A stretch of 64,000 nucleotides of DNA from Thiothrix subterranea (GCF_016772315.1 NZ_CP053482.1:3777501-3841500), one strand, 5' to 3'; counted from the first letter of the stretch, positions 17,324 through 27,027 are shown. The notes: generated by a model not told the origin, from the letters alone. Numbers and translations are program-made.

Positions 17324-18010
17324 TTATTGGAATACGCGGGTTAGCCAAGCGGTGAAAGGAATGATGGTGCTGGTCTTTGGGTTAGTATCGAATACTTTGG
17401 CTTGGTAGGCTTTGCCAGCGGACATGCCGGGTTTCTTTTGCCAAGAAAGTAGGGTGGAGAGGCGTGCCTTGGATAAGTGAGTTTCTTTGAAGGCTTGTAG
17501 ATCGCCTAAATCTCTGATAGCCGCGTCGACTTTGTTTAGTAAAGACTGTTGTGTAGAGTTTTCTAAATTATCGAGGAGTAAATCTTCTAGCATTCCATCA
17601 GTACTATGTGTGGGCATGATCCATAAACCGATAGGTGGCCAGTCTTCTTTGTTTGTGGGGAATATTTCACCTTGATTGATGTTTGCTGTAAATGCTGGAA
17701 TTTCATAACCTCTAGCAATCAAAATATCAGTAATTTGTTTGCGCCGTTTTTCAAAGCCATAACCATCATTAGACGAGTCTGCGTCGATGATGATGCCTAA
17801 ATGCGTTATGTTTTCTGTTCTTATTCTGTCTAACACAAAAGGTAGTGCGCGAGTGCGTAATACATCAATACCATCGCTTTGAGTGTTGCATATATCTCTG
17901 GGCGTTTCTGGCATGATTTTAATGTCTAATTTTAAAGTGCAGATAAGACGTTGAATAAACTCCTTATCCCCTTCTCCTTCGACTAACAGAACACGATTAG
18001 ATACGCTCAT
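17324..18010 (-). CDS. TOPRIM-like DUF3226 protein, partner of the adjacent ATPase
   Basis: A 228-residue protein with a TOPRIM-like pattern: VLLVEGEGDKEFI (about 8-20, catalytic-type glutamate) and LGIIIDADSSNDG (about 71-83, DxD). The length and the later DGMLEDLLLD segment fit the DUF3226 family. TOPRIM domains act in nucleases, primases and topoisomerases. The start overlaps the ATPase stop (TAATG), so the two are translationally coupled and very likely act together, as in OLD-family nucleases where ATPase and TOPRIM are fused. Base composition is more AT-rich than rep. A role in phage defence is inference. Confidence 0.82.
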   Translation of the reverse strand: MSVSNRVLLVEGEGDKEFIQRLICTLKLDIKIMPETPRDICNTQSDGIDVLRTRALPFVLDRIRTENITHLGIIIDADSSNDGYGFEKRRKQITDILIARGYEIPAFTANINQGEIFPTNKEDWPPIGLWIMPTHSTDGMLEDLLLDNLENSTQQSLLNKVDAAIRDLGDLQAFKETHLSKARLSTLLSWQKKPGMSAGKAYQAKVFDTNPKTSTIIPFTAWLTRVFQ

Positions 18011-19143
18011 TAACGAACCTCCATGCCGGAAGTTGTTAGCCAGTTTAGTGTGTCTTCATCGTATACATCAGCAATGATTTTTCCATTGTCTGATTTGCTA
18101 ATACTGCGTCCTAGCGAAATTAGTTTACCATTCACTTCTTTATCGGCTACGGAAACCTTACAAAATGCTTTCACAGCATCTTCACTGTGAGTCGTCGCAA
18201 ATACCTGAATATCAAGCTCCTTTGCTAACTTGAACAACTTATCCCACACTTCTTCTTGAATAGAGTAATGCAAGCCATTTTCGAATTCGTCTATTAGTAG
18301 AAACCCATCTCTGGCATGAAAAGCATAAATGAAGAGTTGTAGTAGACGACTTGCTCCTTCTCCCATGCTCCGTAATGGTCTTGCTCTTTCTTCGTCAGCA
18401 AGTACGACCATTGCTAATCCATTATGCGTAAAATATATATCTTCAATTAAAGGGTTCGTTATTTTTATCATGCTAATAATAGCATCTGTTTTTCTTGTTG
18501 CTTTCAGATTATCCCATAGGGTAGACCAATTATTTTCTGGTTCGAGCGTTGAAACTACTTTATAGCAAGCATTAAGCCATGGGAGTTGTTTTGTGATTTT
18601 TTTTATGTCATTTACTACTGAGAATGGCGTAATGATATTTCTATCTGTCAAGTTATCATTTATATGACGTGATATGATGAATCCTTCAGTTATATTGACG
18701 TATGAATTTGAAAATTGCACTGCATTTGAGGATTGAATGTTCTCTATGTCATTTTTGTTCGTTGAATACTCTAAAGAAATTGTTTGACATCTCCGATTGT
18801 CGCAACCTTTGATGATTAGTTTTTCATTTGATTTTTTAATTGCATTAATGTTGAATATGTTCCTAAGTGAATCAAATATTTCTTTTTCTTTTGTGAATTC
18901 ATTGTTTAAAATATAATATTGGATAGGGGGGATAGTAGTATCAATATAAGGTAGTTCATTTCTTGAACCAAGAATATAGTGCATTATCGTTGCGTTTCCT
19001 GATGCAGCGTACATATATATAGCATCCAGAAATGTACTCTTCCCACTATTATTCTTCCCCACGATGAGGTTCACCCGCCCCAGCGAGGGGATGATCAAAT
19101 CTTCAAAGCAGCGGAAATTTTTGATGTGCAGGCTGTCGAGCAT
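18010..19143 (-). CDS. OLD-like/ABC-type AAA ATPase
   Basis: A 377-residue ATPase of the AAA_15/AAA_21 (OLD-like) group. The N-terminus LHIKNFRCFEDL is typical of SMC/RecF-like folds; Walker A is GKNNSGKST (about 29-37); an ABC-signature-like MGEGASRLLQL lies near 275; Walker B is LLIDEFENGLHYS; the switch histidine is in FATTHSEDAV. The long middle is strongly AT-rich (18600-19000), unlike neighbouring housekeeping genes, pointing to horizontal acquisition. It leads a leftward operon with the TOPRIM protein and rep, and is divergent from a thioredoxin-like gene. Confidence 0.88.
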   Translation of the reverse strand: MLDSLHIKNFRCFEDLIIPSLGRVNLIVGKNNSGKSTFLDAIYMYAASGNATIMHYILGSRNELPYIDTTIPPIQYYILNNEFTKEKEIFDSLRNIFNINAIKKSNEKLIIKGCDNRRCQTISLEYSTNKNDIENIQSSNAVQFSNSYVNITEGFIISRHINDNLTDRNIITPFSVVNDIKKITKQLPWLNACYKVVSTLEPENNWSTLWDNLKATRKTDAIISMIKITNPLIEDIYFTHNGLAMVVLADEERARPLRSMGEGASRLLQLFIYAFHARDGFLLIDEFENGLHYSIQEEVWDKLFKLAKELDIQVFATTHSEDAVKAFCKVSVADKEVNGKLISLGRSISKSDNGKIIADVYDEDTLNWLTTSGMEVR

Positions 19144-19226
19144 GGCGTGTATCCTTCATCCATAAGTCCCCAAACTATAGCAAGTTTCGTGCAGGCACGG
19201 TAACAAGTGGATGTATAATGCGCGGC

Positions 19227-19571
19227 ATGAAAAATCTTACCCACCTGACTGATCTGAACTTTCACCATGTGTTGGCGGAAACGCCCGGCGCGGCACTGGT
19301 ATTTTTTACTGCGCCCAACTGCGGCGCGTGCCGCAATCTCAAGTTGGCACTGAGCCGGTATTTGCATGAATACCCCGCTTTGCCAATGTTTGAGGTGGAT
19401 GCTGTTCACAACGGTGGGCTGGTCAACGCGCTGGATATTTTTCACCTGCCTGCAATGTTTCTGTACGTTGATGGTCATTACCACTGTGAATTGCATTGTG
19501 AACCCTTGCCCGCCCGGATTCACACGGCGCTTCAAACTGCATTGGCGCGGCCTGCCGAGGATGAACCTTGA
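19227..19571 (+). CDS. Thioredoxin-family protein
   Basis: A 114-residue thioredoxin-fold protein with FFTAPNCGACRNL holding a CxxC active site (Cys-Gly-Ala-Cys), an EVDAV strand and the LPAMFLYVDG segment with the cis-proline equivalent. No signal peptide, so cytoplasmic. The ATG at 19227 is preferred to the one three codons earlier. Its stop overlaps the TTG start of ampD, so they form one operon. The substrate is unknown. Confidence 0.85.
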   Translation: MKNLTHLTDLNFHHVLAETPGAALVFFTAPNCGACRNLKLALSRYLHEYPALPMFEVDAVHNGGLVNALDIFHLPAMFLYVDGHYHCELHCEPLPARIHTALQTALARPAEDEP

Positions 19572-20131
19572 ACATAGACTTAGAAACTGGCTTATTGGAC
19601 AGCGCTCGCCAATGCCCATCCCCTAACCACGACGAACGCCCGCAAGGTTGCATCCCTGAATTAATTGTCTTGCACAACATTAGCCTGCCACCCTACGAAT
19701 TTGGTGGGCCGTGGATTGATCACTTATTTACCAATCAACTTGACCCTACGGCGCACCCATTTTTTGCCGAAATTTGTCACTTGCGGGTAGCCAGTCATCT
19801 GTTAGTCAGGCGAAATGGCGAGCTTGTCCAGTATGTTCCCTTCCATAAACGCGCTTTTCACGCGGGTGTGTCAAACTATCAAGGAAGAAGTCAATGCAAT
19901 GATTTTTCGATAGGTATTGAAATCGAAGGGTCAGACTTTGAGCCATTTACGGCGGCACAATACACGCAATTGGAAATGTTGCTGCCCGTTTTGGTTGACG
20001 CTTATCCGGGATTAAGTTTGGAACACATTACGGGGCATGAACATATCGCGCCAGGGCGTAAAACCGATCCGGGGCCATTTTTTGACTGGAGGCGCTTGAG
20101 TGATGCGTTGGGTGTGGTGTTGCCTGCCTGA
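19568..20131 (+). CDS. ampD: 1,6-anhydro-N-acetylmuramyl-L-alanine amidase AmpD
   Basis: A 187-residue cytoplasmic zinc amidase that cleaves the lactyl-peptide bond of recycled anhydro-muropeptides and thereby controls ampC-type induction. Zinc ligands are visible: the histidine of LIVLHNISLPP (about 36), the histidine of ITGHEHIAPGRK and the aspartate of KTDPGPFFDW. The central SIGIEIEGSD motif and the length match AmpD. The only start compatible with the open frame is the TTG overlapping the thioredoxin stop (TTGA); ISLP and FHAG elements are intact. Confidence 0.95.
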   Translation: MNIDLETGLLDSARQCPSPNHDERPQGCIPELIVLHNISLPPYEFGGPWIDHLFTNQLDPTAHPFFAEICHLRVASHLLVRRNGELVQYVPFHKRAFHAGVSNYQGRSQCNDFSIGIEIEGSDFEPFTAAQYTQLEMLLPVLVDAYPGLSLEHITGHEHIAPGRKTDPGPFFDWRRLSDALGVVLPA

Positions 20132-20284
20132 ATATTGCCAGTGAGGTGTTGTATAAATCCAACACTTGGGGGTAGAAAATATTCAATGTGGTGAAAACCT
20201 AGCATTCTTCCTATACTGAGGAGGTGTCACACGCATATGACGTATTGCTTGCCCCACATAACCATCACTAATTGAGGGAACCCC

Positions 20285-20887
20285 ATGAAAACGAATTCTA
20301 CACAGTCTTGTTTTTCTGTTCAGCTCTGCCGCACTTTGTTACTGCTCCCTTTGCTGTTGAGCAGTGTTGCTGTTTGCGCAGAAACGGCTACACCCCCTGA
20401 AAGTGCAGTAACGCCACTCCCGACGGGCGCTTGTCCACTTAACAGTGGTGGGCCTTCATTGCTGGATACAGAGTGGCGTTTGCTATCTGTTTATGGCAAT
20501 AAAGTTCCCAGTGAGTTAGTTATCAGCATGAAGGTCGGTGAGTTAGCACTGACGGGTTCAGGCGGGTGCAATGAATACGAGGCTGATTTCAAACGGGTTG
20601 GGCATACCGGCTTTATGATCACAGAAGTTGACAAAGGGCGTGCGGGTTGTCCGATTTTACGCCCCGGTGCAGGTCAGCAAACCATTAATGTAGGGGATTG
20701 GGAAGGCGCTTATTTGCGCACTTTACAACGGGCGGGCAGTGTAGAGACGATTGGCAATACCCTGCATTTTTATAACCGCAGCGGCGAACCTTCGGTGGTT
20801 TTCGGTAAGAAGTTCGGCGGTACGGATGCCGATAGCCCCGCCGTTGAACCACCTGCTGAAGAGAAACCGGCAACGACTACCAATTAA
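20285..20887 (+). CDS. Exported META-domain protein (HslJ-like)
   Basis: A 200-residue protein with a signal peptide ([16 protein letters not shown]). The region about 58-175 is a META/HslJ-type domain: [28 protein letters not shown] and NTLHFYN segments. The family includes the E. coli heat-inducible HslJ and is associated with outer membrane or secreted stress proteins. The tail is proline/threonine-rich. A TGAGGGAA site precedes the ATG. Transcribed in the same direction as glyA, 91 bp upstream of it. Confidence 0.82.
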   Translation: MKTNSTQSCFSVQLCRTLLLLPLLLSSVAVCAETATPPESAVTPLPTGACPLNSGGPSLLDTEWRLLSVYGNKVPSELVISMKVGELALTGSGGCNEYEADFKRVGHTGFMITEVDKGRAGCPILRPGAGQQTINVGDWEGAYLRTLQRAGSVETIGNTLHFYNRSGEPSVVFGKKFGGTDADSPAVEPPAEEKPATTTN

Positions 20888-20978
20888 GCCACAGCGATTA
20901 AAACAGCATAGGTTGAGGGCGAAAACAGTGGTATGCTATAACGCTTTTTTAGCTTTCAACGTGCAGGAGAAAAGCGAC

Positions 20979-22256
20979 ATGTTTTCCAGCCAGATGACAA
21001 TCGCAGGTTACGATGATGAATTGTGGAGTGCCATGCAGTCCGAAGTGCGCCGTCAGGAAGAGCACATTGAGCTGATTGCATCCGAAAATTACGCCAGCCC
21101 GCGTGTAATGGAAGCACAAGGTTCGGTGCTGACCAACAAATACGCGGAAGGTTATCCTGCCAAGCGCTATTACGGCGGCTGCGAATACGTCGATATTGCC
21201 GAGCAGCTTGCGATTGAGCGTGCTAAGCAATTGTTTGGCGCGGATTATGCCAATGTGCAACCGCATTCCGGTTCACAAGCCAATGCAGCGGTTTATATGG
21301 CGCTGCTAAACCCCGGCGACACCGTGTTAGGCATGAGTCTTGCGCACGGTGGGCATTTGACGCATGGTGCAAAAGTCAACTTCTCCGGCAAGATTTACAA
21401 CGCGGTTCAGTACGGCATTACCGACGAAGGCTACATTGATTATGCCGAAGTCGAGCGTTTGGCTTTGGAGCACAAGCCTAAAATGATCGTGGCGGGGTTT
21501 TCGGCGTATTCTCGTGTGATTGATTGGGGCAAATTCCGTGAAATCGCGGATAAAGTCGGCGCGTACTTGCTGGTCGATATGGCGCACGTGGCGGGTTTGG
21601 TTGCTGCTGGCGTTTATCCTAGCCCAGTGCAAATTGCTGACGTGACCACTTCTACCACGCACAAAACCCTGCGGGGGCCGCGTGGCGGCATTATTCTGGC
21701 AAAAGCTAACCCTGAGTTGGAAAAGAAATTCAACTCGCTGGTATTCCCCGGCATTCAAGGCGGCCCCTTGATGCACGTTATCGCGGCAAAAGCGGTGGCG
21801 TTCAAGGAAGCCTTAGAGCCTGAATTCACCGTTTACCAGCAGCAAGTGGCTAAAAACGCCAAAATCATGGCAGAAACCTTGATGGGGCGCGGCTACAAGA
21901 TTGTATCGGGCGGCACGGACAACCATTTAATGCTGATTGATTTAATCGACAAAGGCATTACGGGTAAAGCGGCAGATGCGGCTTTGGGTGCAGCGAATAT
22001 CACGGTCAACAAAAACTCGGTACCGAATGACCCGCAATCGCCGTTTGTTACTAGCGGTATCCGCATTGGTACACCTGCGATTACCACTCGTGGTTTCAAG
22101 GAAGCGGAATGTACCCAATTGGCAAACTGGATTGCGGATGTGTTAGATAACCTGGAAGATCCCGCCACCATCAGCCGTGTGAAAGGGCAAGTACTCAGCA
22201 TTTGTGAGCGTTTCCCCGTCTACGGTTCCAGCACATTTGGCGACCACCCGGCGTAA
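20979..22256 (+). CDS. glyA: Serine hydroxymethyltransferase
   Basis: A 425-residue PLP enzyme that interconverts serine and glycine, producing 5,10-methylene-tetrahydrofolate. The PLP lysine lies in [16 protein letters not shown]; other signatures are [20 protein letters not shown] near the start and [18 protein letters not shown]. Length is close to the E. coli 417. The open frame extends further 5', but AGGAGA placed 8 bases before the ATG at 20979 and homology set this start. It is followed after 6 bp by nrdR, the usual neighbour in gammaproteobacteria. Confidence 0.97.
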   Translation: MFSSQMTIAGYDDELWSAMQSEVRRQEEHIELIASENYASPRVMEAQGSVLTNKYAEGYPAKRYYGGCEYVDIAEQLAIERAKQLFGADYANVQPHSGSQANAAVYMALLNPGDTVLGMSLAHGGHLTHGAKVNFSGKIYNAVQYGITDEGYIDYAEVERLALEHKPKMIVAGFSAYSRVIDWGKFREIADKVGAYLLVDMAHVAGLVAAGVYPSPVQIADVTTSTTHKTLRGPRGGIILAKANPELEKKFNSLVFPGIQGGPLMHVIAAKAVAFKEALEPEFTVYQQQVAKNAKIMAETLMGRGYKIVSGGTDNHLMLIDLIDKGITGKAADAALGAANITVNKNSVPNDPQSPFVTSGIRIGTPAITTRGFKEAECTQLANWIADVLDNLEDPATISRVKGQVLSICERFPVYGSSTFGDHPA

Positions 22257-22262
22257 GTACGG

Positions 22263-22772
22263 ATGCGTTGTCCCTTTTGCGGTGCAGATGACACGCGGGT
22301 GGTTGACTCGCGTTTAGCCAATGACGGCGACCAAGTGCGCCGTCGGCGGCGTTGCTCGGCTTGCGATGAGCGTTTCACCACTTACGAAGTGGCGGAATTG
22401 ACCATGCCGCGTGTGATTAAATCCAATGCGGCGCGTGAGCCCTTTGACGACGACAAATTGCGCGGCGGTATTATGCGGGCGTTGGAAAAGCGTCCGGTGT
22501 CGATTGACCGTATCGAGGCGGCATTAACGCATATTCGCAAACGCATTTTGATTAGCGGGGAACGCGAAGTGCCGTCATCCATGATCGGCGAACTGGTGAT
22601 GGATGAATTGCGTCAATTGGATGAAGTCGCCTACATCCGTTTTGCGTCGGTGTACCGCCGCTTTGATGCCATTGAAGAGTTCCGCAGCATGATCGAACAT
22701 CTGGAAAGTGACCCCACTTCCGAGCAACGTAATCGCCAAATCAATTTACTGCCGATTCCCACCAAAGCATGA
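22263..22772 (+). CDS. nrdR: Transcriptional repressor NrdR
   Basis: A 169-residue nucleotide-sensing repressor of ribonucleotide reductase genes. The N-terminal zinc ribbon ([17 protein letters not shown] ... [16 protein letters not shown], cysteines 3, 6, 31 and 34) binds DNA and the ATP-cone (about 49-139, [19 protein letters not shown]) binds ATP/dATP. Length agrees with the family. Its stop overlaps the ribD start (ATGA). Confidence 0.97.
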   Translation: MRCPFCGADDTRVVDSRLANDGDQVRRRRRCSACDERFTTYEVAELTMPRVIKSNAAREPFDDDKLRGGIMRALEKRPVSIDRIEAALTHIRKRILISGEREVPSSMIGELVMDELRQLDEVAYIRFASVYRRFDAIEEFRSMIEHLESDPTSEQRNRQINLLPIPTKA

Positions 22773-23890
22773 ATTTTAACCCTGACGACCACCGCTACAT
22801 GGCACACGCGCTGCAACTGGCGCGGCGCGGCTGGTATACCACGCAGCCGAATCCGCGTGTTGGCTGTGTCATTGTGCGCAATGGGCAAATTGTCGGCGAA
22901 GGTTGGCATGAGCGTGCCGGTGAACCCCACGCCGAAATCCACGCCTTGCGCATGGCAGGCGATGCCGCGCGTGATGCCGATGTTTATGTCACACTTGAAC
23001 CTTGTTCGCATTATGGGCGTACTCCGCCGTGTGCCAATGCCTTGCTGCAAGCGGGGGTAGTGCGAGTCGTTGCTGCGATGGTCGACCCGAACCCCTTGGT
23101 CGCAGGTAATGGTTTGCATTTGTTAGCGCAAGCGGGGATCAAAACCGCCTCCGGTTTGCTGGAAAACGAGGCGCGGGCTTTGAATCCCGGTTTTATTACC
23201 CGTATGGAGCGCAATCGCCCGTATGTGCGGGTGAAAATGGCGATGAGTCTGGATGGGCGTACCGCAATGGAATCCGGTGAAAGCGTGTGGATTACCGGCG
23301 CAGAGGCGCGGCGTGATGTGCAATTACTACGGGCGCAGGCTGGCGCTATTTTAACCGGCATTGGCACGGTGTTGGCGGATGATCCCTCCCTAAATGTACG
23401 CCTGACTGCGGACGAGTTAGGTATTGCGGGCAAGGTGCGTCAGCCGTTGCGGGTAGTGCTGGATTCGGCGTTACAATTCCCGCTGAATGCCAAGTTGCTC
23501 GAATTACCGGGTGAAATTCGGGTATATACGTGTAGTGATGACGTGCAAAAGATAGCGCTGTTGGAACAGGCTGGGGTGGTTGTCCGCCATTTTGCCGGTC
23601 AACAGTTGCATTTGCCGGACGTTATGACAGCTTTAGTGGCGGATGGCATTACCGAAGTTCATGTCGAAGCAGGTGCAACACTGGCAGGTGCGTTAGTGGA
23701 AGAAGGCTTGGCAGATGAGTTGGTTATCTACCTTGCGCCTCATCTGATGGGGTCTAGCGCCCGTCCTTTGTTCCATTTACCGGCGATTGCCCAAATGAGC
23801 GAACGTATCCCGCTGGAAATTCGCGATATTCGCGCAGTCGGGCAAGATTGGCGTATCATTGCCAGCCTGAAACCAGAGGTGAAAAACTGA
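22769..23890 (+). CDS. ribD: Bifunctional riboflavin deaminase/reductase RibD
   Basis: A 373-residue two-domain enzyme: an N-terminal cytidine-deaminase fold (1-145) with zinc motifs HAEIHAL and [15 protein letters not shown], and a C-terminal reductase (about 148-365, [33 protein letters not shown]). It carries out the deamination and side-chain reduction steps of riboflavin synthesis. Its stop overlaps the start of ribE, and the whole block nrdR-ribD-ribE-ribB-ribH-nusB reads as one transcription unit. Confidence 0.97.
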   Translation: MNFNPDDHRYMAHALQLARRGWYTTQPNPRVGCVIVRNGQIVGEGWHERAGEPHAEIHALRMAGDAARDADVYVTLEPCSHYGRTPPCANALLQAGVVRVVAAMVDPNPLVAGNGLHLLAQAGIKTASGLLENEARALNPGFITRMERNRPYVRVKMAMSLDGRTAMESGESVWITGAEARRDVQLLRAQAGAILTGIGTVLADDPSLNVRLTADELGIAGKVRQPLRVVLDSALQFPLNAKLLELPGEIRVYTCSDDVQKIALLEQAGVVVRHFAGQQLHLPDVMTALVADGITEVHVEAGATLAGALVEEGLADELVIYLAPHLMGSSARPLFHLPAIAQMSERIPLEIRDIRAVGQDWRIIASLKPEVKN

Positions 23891-24555
23891 TGTTTACCGG
23901 TATTATTGAATCCATCGGCACAATCCGCGACATGCAGCCCAAAGGTGGCGATATGCGCCTAACGATTGCAACCGGCAAGTTGGATATGAACGATGTGGCA
24001 CTGGGCGATAGCATTGCGGTCAATGGCGTGTGTTTGACAGCAGTGGCGTTGGATAGTGGCAGTTTTAGCGCGGATGTTTCCCGCGAAACCTTGTCCCTAA
24101 CCAGTCTTGGGCATTTGGCACGCGGTTCCAAGGTCAATCTGGAAAAAGCCTTAACCTTGCAAACCCGCCTCGGTGGGCATTTGGTCAGCGGGCATGTGGA
24201 CGGTTTGGGCGAGGTGATTAGCCGCCATGACGATGCGCGTTCAGTACGTTTCAGAATACGCGCTCCTGCACAGTTGGCAAAGTACATTGCCGCGAAAGGC
24301 TCGATCACGATGGATGGCACTAGCCTGACCGTTAATAAGGTCGAAGGTAGCACCTTTGAACTCAATATTGTGCCGCACACCTTGAGTGAAACCATTATCG
24401 CTGATTACCGCAGCGGCACAGCGGTTAATTTGGAAGTCGATGTCATTGCCCGCTACCTCGAACGTTTATTGTTAGGTGAAAAAGCCGCGTATTCCAGCGC
24501 CAGCGGTGGCAACATTACCGAAGCATTCCTTGCCGAACACGGCTTTATGAAGTGA
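23890..24555 (+). CDS. ribE: Riboflavin synthase, alpha subunit
   Basis: A 221-residue enzyme that dismutates two 6,7-dimethyl-8-ribityllumazine molecules to riboflavin. It starts [12 protein letters not shown] and shows the internal duplication of two lumazine-binding barrels (SIAVNGVCLTAV in the first, SITMDGTSLTVN in the second). The frame is open further upstream, but this ATG overlaps the ribD stop and matches the conserved N-terminus. Named ribE here; ribC in some nomenclatures. Confidence 0.96.
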   Translation: MFTGIIESIGTIRDMQPKGGDMRLTIATGKLDMNDVALGDSIAVNGVCLTAVALDSGSFSADVSRETLSLTSLGHLARGSKVNLEKALTLQTRLGGHLVSGHVDGLGEVISRHDDARSVRFRIRAPAQLAKYIAAKGSITMDGTSLTVNKVEGSTFELNIVPHTLSETIIADYRSGTAVNLEVDVIARYLERLLLGEKAAYSSASGGNITEAFLAEHGFMK

Positions 24556-24561
24556 GAAACC

Positions 24562-25668
24562 ATGCAATTCAACACCACAGAAGAGATTCTTAAAGACCTC
24601 GCAGAAGGCAAAATGGTCGTTATCGTTGACGACGAAGACCGCGAAAATGAAGGCGATTTGTTAATGGTGGCGTCGCTCACCCGCCCCGAAGACATTAATT
24701 TCATGGTCAAGGAAGGACGCGGCTTGGTGTGCCTGACCTTGACCCGTGAACGTTGCAAGCAATTGAATTTGCCGCTGATGATTTCCGCGACGGATGAAGA
24801 ACACCGTACCAATTTCACTGTGTCGATTGAAGCCGCTGAAGGCGTCACGACCGGCATTTCGGCTTATGATCGGGCGCACACGGTGCGTACTGCGGTGGCA
24901 CCGAATGCGAAACCTACCGATATTGAACAGCCAGGGCATATTTTTCCGTTAATGGCACAGCCCGGTGGCGTATTGACCCGTGCTGGGCATACCGAGGCAG
25001 GTTGCGATTTGGCGCGTTTGGCAGGGTTTGAACCGGCGGCAACGATTGTTGAAATTCTCAACGAAGATGGCACGATGGCACGTCGCCCTGACTTGGAGAT
25101 TTTCGCCGAAAAGCACGGTTTGAAAATGGGCAGTATCGAAGACCTGATTCGCTACCGCGTGCAACATGAAAAAACGGTCGAGCGCGTGTTTGAAAAAGAG
25201 GTGCAAACCGAATACGGCGCATTCCATTTAGTCGCGTATCAGGAACAAGCCAAGCATGACATTCACTTGGCACTTGTCAAAGGTGACATTGGTGCCGACG
25301 ATACAGTGCTGGTACGGGTGCATTTGGAAAATGAATTGTGCGATCTATTGGCATTGGCAGAACCGGGTTGCGGCTGGCCATTGCGCGGCGTGATGCAGCG
25401 GATTGAGCGTGAAGGCAAGGGCGTGATTGTTATCTTGCGCGAACCGATTCAGACGCAAGATGTGCTGAAACGTTTGAAAGGGTTTGAATCTCAAGCAGTA
25501 GTGCAGGACAATACCCGTTCTTCACCGGCTGAATTAAAAACCTACGGTATTGGTGCGCAGATCTTGTCGGATTTGGGCGTACACCGGATGCGTGTCATGA
25601 GTGCGCCGCGCCGTTTGCATGGCATTGCCGGTTTCGGTTTAGAAATTGTGGATTATGTTCAGGATTAA
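24562..25668 (+). CDS. ribB: 3,4-dihydroxy-2-butanone-4-phosphate synthase with a degenerate GTP cyclohydrolase II-like domain
   Basis: A 368-residue protein. Residues 1-205 are RibB: VIVDDEDRENEGDL, EGRGLVCLTLT, TTGISAYDRAHTVR, PGHIFPL and GHTEAGCDLARLAG contain the Mg2+ and substrate residues. The C-terminal part (about 210-368) follows the GTP cyclohydrolase II fold but lacks the zinc-cysteine motif C-x-GD-x-C-x-C: at the expected place it reads NELCDLLALAEPGCGW. It therefore should not hydrolyse GTP. Such hybrid 'RibBX' forms are known in proteobacteria, and a separate ribA is expected elsewhere. Confidence 0.94.
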   Translation: MQFNTTEEILKDLAEGKMVVIVDDEDRENEGDLLMVASLTRPEDINFMVKEGRGLVCLTLTRERCKQLNLPLMISATDEEHRTNFTVSIEAAEGVTTGISAYDRAHTVRTAVAPNAKPTDIEQPGHIFPLMAQPGGVLTRAGHTEAGCDLARLAGFEPAATIVEILNEDGTMARRPDLEIFAEKHGLKMGSIEDLIRYRVQHEKTVERVFEKEVQTEYGAFHLVAYQEQAKHDIHLALVKGDIGADDTVLVRVHLENELCDLLALAEPGCGWPLRGVMQRIEREGKGVIVILREPIQTQDVLKRLKGFESQAVVQDNTRSSPAELKTYGIGAQILSDLGVHRMRVMSAPRRLHGIAGFGLEIVDYVQD

Positions 25669-25742
25669 GTGTCATTTTGCTCCCTGAGCGGAGTCGAAGG
25701 AATTCTTATATCGTTCTTTAATAATGAGTTTAGGATGGTTCA

Positions 25743-26219
25743 ATGAGCTTCAATGTCATCGAAGGTGATTTTGCACCCCAAGAAGCCAAGTACGGCATCG
25801 TCGTAGCACGTTTCAACAGTTTTATCGTCGAAAGCCTGCTGGCGGGCGCGGTGGATGCGCTCAAGCGTCATGGCGGTGTGAAAGAGGAAGACATCGACGT
25901 GGTGCGTGTTCCGGGGGCGTATGAACTCCCGTTAGTGGCGCAGGCGATGGCGGCAAACGGTGATTACGATGCCATTATTGCCTTGGGTGCGGTGATTCGT
26001 GGCAGTACGCCGCATTTTGATTACGTAGCGGGCGAAGCCTCCAAAGGCTTGGCGCAAGTGGGTTTGAGCCATGAATTGCCGATTATTTTTGGCGTGTTAA
26101 CCACGGATACGATTGAGCAATCCATCGAACGTGCTGGCACGAAAGCTGGCAATAAAGGCGCTGAAGCGGCGCTGTCGGCGATTGAAATGGTTTCCTTGCT
26201 GCGCAAGATTAGGAAATAA
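25743..26219 (+). CDS. ribH: 6,7-dimethyl-8-ribityllumazine synthase
   Basis: A 158-residue lumazine synthase, forming the icosahedral or pentameric enzyme of the penultimate riboflavin step. Signatures: [47 protein letters not shown] (catalytic histidine) and [10 protein letters not shown]. The 74-bp gap before it contains CCCTGAGCGGAGTCGAAGG at 25682-25700, half of an interspersed-repeat-like motif (recognised from memory). Confidence 0.97.
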   Translation: MSFNVIEGDFAPQEAKYGIVVARFNSFIVESLLAGAVDALKRHGGVKEEDIDVVRVPGAYELPLVAQAMAANGDYDAIIALGAVIRGSTPHFDYVAGEASKGLAQVGLSHELPIIFGVLTTDTIEQSIERAGTKAGNKGAEAALSAIEMVSLLRKIRK

Positions 26220-26225
26220 ATACAA

Positions 26226-26702
26226 ATGGCAGGACACAAACCCCTCTCGGAGTCCCAGCAATTAATCGCGCGTCGCCGTGTGGCGCGGCGTTTAGCGATG
26301 CAAGGGACTTACCAGTGGTTGATTACCGGCAACGGCTTCCACGATGTTTATTTGTATTTTCAGGAAGAAAAGGAATTAGCAGCGGATTTCCGCAAGTGTG
26401 ACGCAGCGTTTTTTCACAAGCTGCTGCGTTGCGCGATTGAGGGGGGCGAAGAGCTGGAAAATCGAATTACGCCGTATCTGGATCGTAAATTAGCGCAAGT
26501 TGACCCGATTGAACACGCGGTATTGCGAGTGGCAACCTGTGAGTTACTCAATCACTTGGAAACGCCTTACAAAGTCGTGGTCAACGAATACGTGAATCTG
26601 GCGAAAAAGTACGGCGCGGAACAGGCGCATAAGTTCGTCAATGGTGTATTGGATAAAGTGGCGACGCAAATTCGTCCACTGGAGTCCGAAGCCAACCGTT
26701 AA
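26226..26702 (+). CDS. nusB: Transcription antitermination factor NusB
   Basis: A 158-residue all-helical RNA-binding protein of the rRNA antitermination complex. Typical segments: RRVARRLAMQGTYQWL at the N-terminus, LDRKLAQVDPIEHAVLRVATCELL and VVNEYVNLAKKYGAEQAHKFVNGVLDKVA at the end. Six bases after ribH; last gene of the riboflavin block, as in other gammaproteobacteria. Confidence 0.96.
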   Translation: MAGHKPLSESQQLIARRRVARRLAMQGTYQWLITGNGFHDVYLYFQEEKELAADFRKCDAAFFHKLLRCAIEGGEELENRITPYLDRKLAQVDPIEHAVLRVATCELLNHLETPYKVVVNEYVNLAKKYGAEQAHKFVNGVLDKVATQIRPLESEANR

Positions 26703-26811
26703 TGCAGGCTTGCTGCAAAAACCTTCCATCGGCTCTACACATTTTCTGCACATCTTGCGGTTATGCTTATCAAGGTATTTAACTAAAAGATAAGTAGGAG
26801 TGTGGCGCACT

Positions 26812-26973
26812 ATGAGCCTGACAACAATGATTAAAGATGATAGCAAATTTCCCCTGCTGTTCCGGCAGGGGATACGTTCGCGGCGTTTGTGTACCCCGCA
26901 AGTGCAACGTGGGGAGCGGATGCAGCGTTGGCAACATCGGTTAGAGCGCTTATTTGCTCGACAGGTGTATTGA
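26812..26973 (+). CDS. Small basic protein of 53 residues, unknown
   Basis: A short frame, ATG at 26812 to TGA at 26971-26973, too small for most gene callers. The product starts MSLTTMIKDDSKFP and ends RLERLFARQVY; it carries 12 arginines and is basic and helical in the second half. A TAGGAG element lies 11 bases before the ATG. No family recognised. It lies alone between nusB and the LEA-like lipoprotein gene; coding status rests on the ribosome binding site and on normal codon use only. Confidence 0.4.
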   Translation: MSLTTMIKDDSKFPLLFRQGIRSRRLCTPQVQRGERMQRWQHRLERLFARQVY

Positions 26974-27027
26974 AACCGCGTTTCGTTTAGTATTCAGTAT
27001 TCCAATGAATAGGACGAATGACTGTTT

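Noticed and set aside
15325-19143. A true Gabija system
   Set aside because: The ATPase and TOPRIM are separate genes and the helicase has the Rep tail, so calling it Gabija would go beyond the evidence; kept only as a resemblance.
20751-20978. N-terminal extension of glyA
   Set aside because: The extra 76 residues overlap the META gene and have no similarity to the enzyme; the ATG at 20979 has a good ribosome binding site.
22700-25742. FMN riboswitch before the riboflavin genes
   Set aside because: No RFN-type conserved segments found in the short intergenic gaps; the genes overlap.
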